Assembly (NCBI GenBank): GCA_900759455.1 | Contig: CAAEVI010000078.1 | Span: 1-9,205 of the forward strand | Reading direction: 5' to 3' | Origin: Erysipelotrichaceae bacterium | GTDB lineage: Bacteria > Bacillota_I > Bacilli_A > Erysipelotrichales > Erysipelotrichaceae | Length of the DNA stretch: 9,205 nucleotides | The notes under the pieces: model-generated | Seen by the model: the letters and a program-made list of their open reading frames with translations, nothing else | Databases searched by the model: none | What the model was told of the DNA's origin: nothing | Made by a program: the position numbers and the translations under genes | Part shown: positions 1 to 5,508 of the stretch, piece by piece | Layout: the number at the start of each line of letters is the position of its first letter | Numbering within the stretch: position 1 is the stretch's first letter

Positions 1-74
1 GTTTTCAAAGAACATAATCTATAAACACATATCATTCATAAGACGATTGTATTTATTCACATCAAATAAATGCA

Positions 75-104
75 TTTTTCGTATACCCTTTTTTCGTATA
101 CCCT
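75..104. repeat. Tandem 15-bp direct repeat
   Basis: Two perfect head-to-tail copies of TTTTTCGTATACCCT lie at 75-89 and 90-104. They are followed by five more T (105-109) that match the start of a third copy. The unit contains the palindrome GTATAC. The repeat sits about 40 bases beyond the stop of the minus-strand acetyltransferase gene. It may be a slippage duplication in a 3' flank; no function is evident. Confidence 0.85.
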
Positions 105-122
105 TTTTTAAAGAAATATACA

Positions 123-139
123 TAAGCAAAAATCGCTTA
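123..139 (-). terminator. Weak candidate terminator of the ROK/acetyltransferase operon
   Basis: A 5-bp hairpin (TAAGC/GCTTA, 7-base loop) stands directly after the acetyltransferase stop codon on the minus strand. AT-rich sequence follows, but there is no uninterrupted U tract. The position suits an operon end and the stem is short. No better terminator is visible between 1 and 143, so transcription may read on past the left edge. Confidence 0.25.
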
Positions 140-143
140 CTTT

Positions 144-758
144 CTACAATTCATCTCTTGACATATTCATAGCTGGTCTCCAATATTTTTTCTGGTCCTC
201 TTCAGTAATTATTCGCAATACACGGCACGGATTGCCCACGGCAACCACTCCATCCGGTATATTCCGATTGACAACACTTCCTGCTCCGATTACCGTATTG
301 CTTCCAATAGTGACACCGGGCAGCACCGTCACTGACGCGCCGAACCAAACATTATCCCCCACCTGAATGGGATAAGCATATTCCAGCCCCTGGTTTCGCT
401 GCTCGATGTCCAAAGGATGTCCAGCCGTGGAAAAAGTACAGTTAGGCGCAATAAAAACATTGTCACCAAAGGTGACCTTGGCCCCATCCAGAATAATACA
501 GTTATGGTTGGCATAAAAATTTTCTCCGATTTCTATGTTGTATCCATAGTCACACCAAAAGGGAGCGGTGATGCAAAATTGCTTTCCTGTTTTTCCAAAG
601 AGCTGGCGAATAACTGCCTCCTGTTCCGCAGTGAGAGAAGGTTTCAGCTGGTTATACGAGAAACACAGATCCTTGCACTTTGCTCTCATTTCAAGCAATT
701 CTCTGTCATAATTCGCATCGTAAAGCAGCCCTTGCCCCATTTTTTCACGCTCTGTCAT
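144..758 (-). CDS. maa: Sugar O-acetyltransferase of the maltose/galactoside type
   Basis: This 204-residue protein is predicted to transfer acetyl from acetyl-CoA to a hydroxyl of maltose, glucose or a related sugar in the cytoplasm. The N-terminal Mac-type helical segment is at residues 1-60 (MGQGLLYDA, then MRAKCKDLC). It is followed by a left-handed beta-helix of hexapeptide repeats at about 72-178 (IEIGENFYANHNC, VTFGDNVFIAPNC, VWFGASVTVLPGVTIG, VIGAGSVVNRNIPDG). The likely catalytic histidine is H114 in FSTAGHPLD, and N84 lies in the conserved ANHN stretch. Length and architecture match full-length Maa/LacA/NodL enzymes. The start is supported by AAAGGAG upstream and by the ATGA overlap with the stop of the ROK gene, which implies translational coupling. 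Sequence alone does not fix the sugar acceptor. Confidence 0.9.
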   Translation of the reverse strand: MTEREKMGQGLLYDANYDRELLEMRAKCKDLCFSYNQLKPSLTAEQEAVIRQLFGKTGKQFCITAPFWCDYGYNIEIGENFYANHNCIILDGAKVTFGDNVFIAPNCTFSTAGHPLDIEQRNQGLEYAYPIQVGDNVWFGASVTVLPGVTIGSNTVIGAGSVVNRNIPDGVVAVGNPCRVLRIITEEDQKKYWRPAMNMSRDEL

Positions 759-1747
759 TCCTTATTCTCCTTTCGCCTCATTGCCGTCCAGTACATTCCT
801 CTCAGATAACATTCCTCAGTGTCTGGCAAAAACACAAAGTCGGGCATATATGCTTTCGGAATGCACTTTTCGCACGCTGTGTAAATACGCTGTAAATCAT
901 CATTCTGCAAAAGATCGCCGGTAAACACAAGCTTATGAGGATTCAAAATGGAAATCAGTGCAATCACAGCTTGAATTATCATAGGCTCAGCCGTAGGACG
1001 ATGTAGTCGTTTTACCTGTTGCTCTCGACTCATCCCGTAATCCAGAAAACCAACCATGCCAGCAAACAAATTTTTCCCGGTAAGCAAAACACCTTTGTAA
1101 ACAGTAGCTGTGCCAGGCAGGACGCCGGCAGGATAGTTAATGAGCGTCACGATCTCGTCGGAAATCTGTTCCTGCCGATAATACCCATAGACTTTATAGT
1201 GCATATCATTGGAAAGGAAAACCGGTATCTGGAATTTTTCCTCCAGCAAATCTTTCAACAAAACATCTTCCAGTTCCTGAATATCACTGTGACGAATCAC
1301 TCCGTTTTCCGCAATACTGGGTGTTCCCACCATAATCTGGCTCACATTGGGAAATTGTTTTAGAAGCCGGGTGACTTCGTGCTCAATAACGGCATAATCC
1401 AGGATCTCATACTGATGTGTTTGTTGATCGAGCAGCCTTCCTATAGGAGAGAATACCGCAGTACTAATGGATTTCATGCCCTGGATCAGTTCAAAATAAA
1501 TGCAAAGGATGCTTTCAAAGTTTTCATTCAATTTATAAAATACAGCATTACGGCCCACATTATGCAGCTTTTGTTTCTCACCGATAACTTCGCCGGTCAT
1601 TTCCATTTCATTTAAGTAAGTGTTGCAGCTGGCGACGCTAAGCCCGGTTTGTAATGCAATTTGTTGTTTGGTGTAAGATTTTCCGCAAATTAAAAGTTTC
1701 CAAATCTGCATTTTGTTTTCTCGTTTGATGCCTGCTGAATCTTTCAT
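755..1747 (-). CDS. ROK-family transcriptional regulator, non-kinase type
   Basis: This 330-residue protein has an N-terminal winged helix-turn-helix (about residues 10-60, with YTKQQIALQTGLSVASCNTYL as the recognition region) and a ROK domain (about 75-325). The ROK domain shows VGTPSIAENGVIR, a sugar-site-like SNDMHYKVYG and GKNLFAGMVGF. The DxGGT phosphate-binding motif of ROK kinases is absent; the corresponding stretch reads CIYFELIQGMKS. The zinc-binding cysteine cluster is not seen, and the usual EIGH-type motif reads GMVGF. It therefore looks like a sugar-responsive DNA-binding protein without kinase activity. I chose ATG at 1747 because AAAGGGGGAGGG lies 3 bases upstream and the promoter and palindrome sit between it and the longer TTG start at 1858. 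Its stop overlaps the acetyltransferase start. It probably controls this operon; the effector sugar is unknown. Confidence 0.88.
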   Translation of the reverse strand: MKDSAGIKRENKMQIWKLLICGKSYTKQQIALQTGLSVASCNTYLNEMEMTGEVIGEKQKLHNVGRNAVFYKLNENFESILCIYFELIQGMKSISTAVFSPIGRLLDQQTHQYEILDYAVIEHEVTRLLKQFPNVSQIMVGTPSIAENGVIRHSDIQELEDVLLKDLLEEKFQIPVFLSNDMHYKVYGYYRQEQISDEIVTLINYPAGVLPGTATVYKGVLLTGKNLFAGMVGFLDYGMSREQQVKRLHRPTAEPMIIQAVIALISILNPHKLVFTGDLLQNDDLQRIYTACEKCIPKAYMPDFVFLPDTEECYLRGMYWTAMRRKENKE

Positions 1748-1763
1748 AATCCCTCCCCCTTTC

Positions 1764-1802
1764 TTACAAGAATTATTATAATAGTTATAATAATTCTTGT
1801 AA
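1764..1802. promoter_or_regulatory. Perfect 39-bp palindrome over the ROK promoter, probable operator
   Basis: The left arm TTACAAGAATTATTATAA (1764-1781) and right arm TTATAATAATTCTTGTAA (1785-1802) are exact reverse complements, 18 bp each, around a 3-base centre (TAG). The palindrome covers the -10 box, the spacer and half of the -35 box. Bound repressor would exclude RNA polymerase. ROK repressors such as NagC and XylR bind AT-rich dyads, so autoregulation by the adjacent ROK protein is the natural inference. A transcript covering it could also fold into a hairpin, but it lacks a GC-rich stem. Confidence 0.75.
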
Positions 1803-1803
1803 A
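1775..1803 (-). promoter_or_regulatory. Sigma-A-type promoter of the ROK/acetyltransferase operon
   Basis: On the minus strand, TTTACA (1803-1798) and a perfect TATAAT (1780-1775) are separated by exactly 17 bases. Transcription should begin near 1768, leaving a leader of about 20 bases that carries the AAAGGGGGAGGG ribosome-binding site. Both hexamers lie wholly or partly inside the large palindrome at 1764-1802. Confidence 0.8.
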
Positions 1804-1859
1804 TTATTTTATCCTTCAGATACGCTTTTCTCCCGGCTGTTTGATCGAAATCTTCCAAT

Positions 1860-1905
1860 AAAAAAAGAGCTGTCAGTTATACCTTCGATTGCAGGCTTCA
1901 GCTCT
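1860..1905 (-). terminator. Rho-independent terminator of the radical SAM gene
   Basis: On the minus strand AGAGCTG (1905-1899) pairs with CAGCTCT (1872-1866), and the distal arm runs straight into seven T (1866-1860). The loop is long (26 bases) and may hold secondary pairing. It lies about 60 bases after the radical SAM stop and about 60 bases before the ROK promoter, so it separates the two same-strand units. Confidence 0.7.
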
Positions 1906-1962
1906 GTTCTATGATTTCAATTTCTTGCTTATGCTGCAGGCCGAGAATTAGTTCTGCCTTAT

Positions 1963-2883
1963 TTACACAACAGTTTTTTTACGTTCCCCAGTATTCCCTG
2001 ACCCGCGGATCTCTTCGTGATAGAAGTAATTTACGATCACCGGATGCCCTGGCTGTGCACGGCCGTAAGGCAGTTCATTGTCTGCAAACGGACAACCGTT
2101 TTCTTGAGCCAGTTGTTCTGCACGCTCTTCCAGAGAATGAAAATAGTTTCGATCTCCCTTATGGTAAATGGCATCGTAGAGAGAAACCAGATGCGGATAG
2201 TTTTGGGCAATATAGTCCAGAACATCGTGCTTGAAACCGCCCCGAAGATTTAAGTTCTCCAGCCAGATCAGATCACACTGATTCTTGACCCGCTGAAAAA
2301 TTGCTTCGAAATCTGTAATGCCAGGAAATATCGGAGCAATAAAGCAAACGGTCCGGATGCCCGCGTCATAAACCTTTTTCATAGCGGACAGTCTTTGTTC
2401 GATGCTCGCTGCTTTGTCCATATCCGCCCTGAATTGCTCATCCAGCGTATTGATAGACCAGGATACAGTCACTTTCCCCATTTCTTTGAGCAGGTCAATG
2501 TCCCGCACGACCAGATCGGACTTTGTGCAAATGAGAATCTCTGCACCGCTGCCTTTCAGCTGTTCCAGCACTCTGCGCGTGTTTTGAAACTTCTCCTCCT
2601 GCGGAAGATAACCGTCAGTCACCGAGCCGATGACCACCCGCTGTCCCTGGTATCTCCAGAGATTTTTGATCTTTGGCCAATGCTTTACATCTAGAAAAGT
2701 TCCCCAAGATTCGCTGTGACCGGTAAAACGCTTCATAAAAGAGGCATAACAGTATCTGCAGCCATGGGTGCATCCCACATAGGGATTTACAGAGAAGCCG
2801 CCAACCGGCAGCTTTGATTTGGTCATAATATTTTTTGTCTCAATATCGCGGATCATAATCCCATTTTCTATCATTTCTGCCAT
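1963..2883 (-). CDS. SPL-like radical SAM protein
   Basis: This 306-residue protein is a radical S-adenosylmethionine enzyme that should bind a [4Fe-4S] cluster through C38, C42 and C45 in CTHGCRYC (CxxxCxxC). Next come a TIM-barrel-like core with VVIGSVTDGY, ILICTKSDLVVRDIDLL, VTVSWSINTLD, and IWLENLNLRGG near the C-terminal third. These features fit the spore photoproduct lyase-like (SPL/PA0069) group of radical SAM proteins, not a characterised lyase. From memory, the N-terminal block MKRFTGHSESWGTFLDVK resembles proteins annotated as 'radical SAM mobile pair' members; I cannot verify this here. The start at 2883 is preferred over ATG 2901 because GGGAGGAG lies just upstream and the in-frame 2901 ATG sits inside that site. 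The stop of the degraded upstream DUF5131 gene is one base before this start, pointing to an original operon. Substrate unknown. Confidence 0.88.
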   Translation of the reverse strand: MAEMIENGIMIRDIETKNIMTKSKLPVGGFSVNPYVGCTHGCRYCYASFMKRFTGHSESWGTFLDVKHWPKIKNLWRYQGQRVVIGSVTDGYLPQEEKFQNTRRVLEQLKGSGAEILICTKSDLVVRDIDLLKEMGKVTVSWSINTLDEQFRADMDKAASIEQRLSAMKKVYDAGIRTVCFIAPIFPGITDFEAIFQRVKNQCDLIWLENLNLRGGFKHDVLDYIAQNYPHLVSLYDAIYHKGDRNYFHSLEERAEQLAQENGCPFADNELPYGRAQPGHPVIVNYFYHEEIRGSGNTGERKKTVV

Positions 2884-2884
2884 C

Positions 2885-3482
2885 TTAGCTGCTCCTCCCA
2901 TACCCTGTGAAATGTAAGGGCGTTTCCTGTATCATTTTCTCTTCTCCCCTAACGGAAAACAGATCTTCTTTCATAAAGACCGCAATCCTCAAATCATGAG
3001 CCTATCGATCAAATATTGCGCCCACTGCGCTTTGAAACAGATTTCCTTTTCGTCCCCGATTTCTGTATCGCTAACGATCCATTGTATTCCACTCCGATCT
3101 GCCTCTTTGATGTCATCAAACATTGACTCAAATGTAACATAAAAATGACCGCCGTGTAGATGTTCCCGTAGCATCGCGGCCCGCTTCTTTTTCTTATAGG
3201 AAGTAATGGTCACGCCAAACCAGCCATTGTCCAGCTTCGTGGAAAAGTCAATTTTCTCTGGCCGTTTGTTCAGAAACAGATACTGATGCTGCGGTTTTGT
3301 TCTATCTTGACAAACACCTCAGCCTGCCGCTGTAGTCTCCATTGGGAAAAATCACACATGTCTGTGAGCAGAAAAATAGGCGGCCGGGCTTTTTCATCAA
3401 CCGCAGTTTTCCGAAAAAAATAATCCGGTTTTACAAAATCGGTCCGCCCGGCATAGAAGCGGAATATAAAAGTCCTGCGCAA
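2885..3482 (-). pseudogene. Frameshifted DUF5131 (phage Gp37/Gp68-like) gene remnant
   Basis: Three minus-strand frames carry successive pieces of one protein. Frame 1 (3482 to about 3320) reads RPPIFLLTDMCDFSQW...AEVFVK. Frame 2 (about 3310 to 3000) reads PQHQYLFLNKRPEKID, LDNGWFGVTITS, HFYVTFESMFDD and GIQWIVSDTEIG. Frame 3 (about 3002 to 2885) reads AHDLRIAVFMKEDL and stops at TAA 2887-2885. These match, in order, the DUF5131 landmarks IFVxSMxDLF, PQHxxxxLTKRPE, NVWxGVTV, EPL, WVIxGxESG and PVFMK (family recalled from memory). At least two frameshifts separate the parts, and the N-terminal region with the expected WNP..GC..GC.YCY cysteines is not found upstream, so the gene is dead. Its frame-3 stop is one base before the radical SAM start. 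The 5' boundary is uncertain; protein-like but interrupted sequence (PDYGNQPFLQELT) continues near 3510-3560. A weak minus-strand promoter may lie at 3641-3614. Confidence 0.7.
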
Positions 3483-3651
3483 AAGTCATTTCAACCCTTT
3501 TTCCCTCTTGTAACAGTTAGTTCCTGCAAAAAAGGCTGGTTTCCATAGTCTGGGAGAGCATCAGAGCCAAAAAGTTGAAAATCAGTGCGGCGGCTTCTGC
3601 GCTACTTCTTTCTATCATAGTTAAAAGCCTTAGATTCCAAGATAACGGAAA

Positions 3652-3680
3652 TTGACAGGAACATAATCTATCGATACAAT
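3652..3680 (+). promoter_or_regulatory. Sigma-A-type promoter of the HxlR regulator gene
   Basis: A perfect TTGACA (3652-3657) is separated by 17 bases from TACAAT (3675-3680). The predicted start is near 3687, giving a leader of about 85 bases before the ATG at 3771. The leader contains the inverted half-sites annotated separately. Confidence 0.75.
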
Positions 3681-3685
3681 TATTT

Positions 3686-3734
3686 TACTAAGAATAAAAA
3701 AAGGTTCAAGTACGCAGATTATTTGTACTTAGTA
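3686..3734. promoter_or_regulatory. Inverted TACTAAG/CTTAGTA half-sites, candidate HxlR operator
   Basis: TACTAAG (3686-3692) lies at the predicted transcription start and its reverse complement CTTAGTA lies at 3728-3734. The second site is itself inside the short palindrome TACTTAGTA (3726-3734). A further inverted pair, AAGTAC (3711-3716) and GTACTT (3725-3730), overlaps it. HxlR-family proteins such as YodB bind dyads with TACT/AGTA arms, so autoregulation is plausible. Assignment of the sites is inference. Confidence 0.45.
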
Positions 3735-3770
3735 TGAAACATCATACCGGTAAGGAGAAAAGATATTGCT

Positions 3771-4136
3771 ATGAATAAGCCCATGACATATGAAGAATTT
3801 CAAGAGAAGGTCAGTACTATCATTTTAACGGAAAAAGGGAATTGTCCAGTCACTCCAGTCATTCAAATGCTTCAGGGAAAATGGAAACTGCAGGTCATCT
3901 ATGAGCTGTGCATTCAGTCCCCTGTGCGGTTTGGGGAACTCAAGAAAATGCTTAAGCCTATCACCAACACCATGCTCACCAATGCCCTGAGAGATCTGGA
4001 AGAGGACGGACTGGTACATCGCGAACAGTACAATGAAATCCCTCCACGGGTTGAATATTCTCTGACAGAAAAAGGCAGAGATCTGCTGCCGGTTTTCTAT
4101 GCCGTTTATCAGTGGGGCATAAAATACCTTCCTTAA
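3771..4136 (+). CDS. HxlR-family winged-helix transcriptional regulator
   Basis: This 121-residue protein is a full-length HxlR-type DNA-binding protein, expected to act as a dimer. Its signature runs CPVTPVIQMLQGKWKLQVIYEL (residues 25-46), RFGELKKML, ITNTMLTNALRDLEEDGLVHREQYNEIPPRVEYSLTEKG (recognition helix and wing, about 60-100), then a C-terminal dimerisation helix. C25 is at the position used as a redox or electrophile sensor in YodB/HypR-like members, and C47 is a second cysteine, so thiol sensing is possible. AAGGAG starts 18 bases before the ATG, a rather long spacing. The gene stands alone, divergent from the degraded DUF5131/radical SAM unit, with only degraded sequence downstream. 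Its targets are therefore unknown beyond probable autoregulation; the ferredoxin locus downstream may once have been one. Confidence 0.9.
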   Translation: MNKPMTYEEFQEKVSTIILTEKGNCPVTPVIQMLQGKWKLQVIYELCIQSPVRFGELKKMLKPITNTMLTNALRDLEEDGLVHREQYNEIPPRVEYSLTEKGRDLLPVFYAVYQWGIKYLP

Positions 4137-4655
4137 GCAAGCCGACATTTACCCTTTCTATTTTCTTCTGTCGGGAAAAAAGTTTCGGTGTTTCACTTCG
4201 CACCGCTTCTGTTTCGATTTAGATGTTCCTGCTTGACAGCAGCGTTGGAAAGAGTGCATTATCGTTGCTGTTGTCAAAATATATTCCTTGTTCCTTTTGA
4301 TTCATTTTGTCTCCTGATATCCTGCTTCAATGAGAAAGACAATATCAAAGGCATATTTTCTCTGCGTTGTTGCAAAGTCTGCAGCGGATTTTCTGATACA
4401 GATTTTGCGGCGATGCAAACAAAGCAAAAAAAGAATGTGCATGTGATTTTTTCATAAGACAACACCGCCATCCGTTTCTCAGTAAAGCTTTCGCAGGACG
4501 CTGGTAGTTATTCTGCGTTCTCGTCGAAGAATAAAAAAATCAAGCACTTTTTGCCTCCGCTTTTTTAGTCTTTTTTCAAAATGCTCTCCAATTTTGTGAG
4601 CATCAAAACAGCTTTTGCTTACATGCGGACGGAAAGACTATCGTACAAAACCGGA
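4137..4655. other. Gene-free stretch, probably degraded sequence
   Basis: No frame longer than about 90 codons is present, none has a convincing Shine-Dalgarno sequence, and none resembles a family I recognise. Stops are scattered through all frames. CCGACA (4142-4147) and TGTCGG (4169-4174) could pair just after the HxlR stop but no U tract follows on either strand. The stretch looks like decayed coding DNA or spacer. Confidence 0.6.
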
Positions 4656-4943
4656 TTACCTAAAGTATCGTCGTAATACGGAATGCTGTGCCCTCCTGAA
4701 ACTTGCTTGCAAAAGAAATTGCACAGGATGTTTGGAAGATACTTGGTTTCCCCTCTTCACACCAACATAAAATCTCATTGTCTCGTTTCGCAAAGCATAA
4801 TGATCCAGCGGATTCTTCCGCCCCTGGCGGCTTAATGTCCCCATGCACAGCTTACGATCGATGAATGCGGGCGGCAAGGGGCAGACAGAGGTACAGCACA
4901 TACAGGAAATGCACATCTTTTCATTTACTTTTTTCGTTTTTTC
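4656..4943 (-). pseudogene. 4Fe-4S ferredoxin-domain remnant
   Basis: One minus-strand frame opens after a TAA (4946-4944) and reads KVNEKMCISCMCCTSVCP. This contains the exact cluster-binding spacing CxxCxxCxxxCP (cysteine codons within about 4913-4881), preceded by the VNExxC context usual in bacterial ferredoxins. After the motif the frame runs to 4656 without matching a known C-terminal half. Other frames of the same strand look more protein-like there (for example GNPVLYDSLSVRM ending at TAA near 4624), which suggests frameshifts. No start codon with a ribosome-binding site precedes it and no second cluster motif follows. It is best read as the relic of a ferredoxin-containing protein, perhaps an EFR1-type or flavin-linked oxidoreductase; the parent family is not certain. 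Confidence 0.5.
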
Positions 4944-5393
4944 TTATCAATGGCCTGTACATGGCATTTCTTTGCACATAGACCGCATCAAGTCTGCCTG
5001 CCGCAAACTGACGGGCAATCGAATGTTCCGCACTGGAGCTCGATGGTCCTGCATCTCTGCTTGGAATTCATCCCTGTGAGGAACGCTCCTGCCCGCTGGC
5101 AAAAACTATTTACAAAGTGCTGAAACCTCCATATCATAAGATTTAGAATGCAGTCAAGAAAACAATGAAAGATATCATCTTGCAATCATTGATCGAACAA
5201 TTCCAACCGCTGCCTCCAAAGAATCACTGTCTCTTATTTCCGCTCTTCAGGCAGAAAGCTCTTTATTTGACTGTGCATTTGCTTGATTCAGCAGCAAAGA
5301 AATGAAAATATAAGAGTTGCGAATAAATCTAAGATGCAGTTTAAGCAAATATCTTCTGAGAATGAAAGAACGATACGAAAGCATGAATCAAGT
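4944..5393. other. Gene-free stretch with short protein-like relics
   Basis: No intact gene is seen. Short stretches read like protein on both strands. On the plus strand, YHLAIIDRTIPTAASKE and LSLISALQAESSLFDC run from about 5168 to 5284. In an overlapping plus frame, a 46-codon reading frame starts with ATG at 5165. All are broken by stops and lack good ribosome-binding sites. The 71-codon frame at 5283-5495 is lysine- and serine-rich, runs through the terminator hairpin and is not a credible gene. Confidence 0.5.
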
Positions 5394-5458
5394 AAAAAAA
5401 GAGGCGAAACAGCCTATGTGATGTTCATAATCACTCAACCGTTACGTCCTCTTTTTTT
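5394..5458 (-). terminator. Strong, nearly symmetrical terminator after the repeat-protein gene
   Basis: AAAAAAAGAGG (5394-5404) and CCTCTTTTTTT (5448-5458) are perfect 11-bp inverted arms. An inner hairpin GTGAT/ATCAC (5418-5422 and 5430-5434) shortens the loop. On the minus strand the structure ends in at least seven T and lies about 50 bases past the TAATAA stop of the repeat protein. The plus strand also ends in a T run, so it can work in both directions. Confidence 0.8.
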
Positions 5459-5508
5459 TTCAAAGAATCACGATCTTCACCGTTCACTGAATTGATCCAT
5501 GCTTCTTA

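Noticed and set aside
10..22. 13-bp match GAACATAATCTAT shared with 3659-3671
   Set aside because: A single AT-rich 13-mer match is expected by chance in a 9.2-kb window, and the flanks do not match, so it is not evidence of an element boundary.
417..809. 130-codon plus-strand frame opposite the acetyltransferase
   Set aside because: It is antisense to a well-supported gene, lacks a recognisable domain and has no good start context. The other antisense frames over the repeat-protein and radical SAM genes were rejected for the same reason.
1748..1858. 37-codon N-terminal extension of the ROK gene from a TTG at 1858
   Set aside because: It would translate through the promoter and operator palindrome, begins with TTG without a ribosome-binding site, and an excellent AAAGGGGGAGGG precedes ATG 1747.
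2884..2901. Alternative ATG at 2901 for the radical SAM gene
   Set aside because: This ATG lies just before and partly within the GGGAGGAG site that serves ATG 2883, and the six extra residues add nothing recognisable.
4142..4174. CCGACA/TGTCGG inverted repeat after the HxlR gene as a terminator
   Set aside because: The stem is six bp with a 21-base loop, and the bases after it are A-rich, not T-rich, on the plus strand; no U tract is present on the minus strand.
5165..5305. 46-codon plus-strand frame beginning MKDIILQSLIEQF
   Set aside because: It has no ribosome-binding site, sits in a decayed region, and an overlapping frame looks equally protein-like, so it cannot be supported as a gene.
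5283..5495. 71-codon plus-strand frame
   Set aside because: It runs through the 11-bp terminator hairpin and its T run, with low-complexity Lys/Ser/Gln content and no family resemblance.
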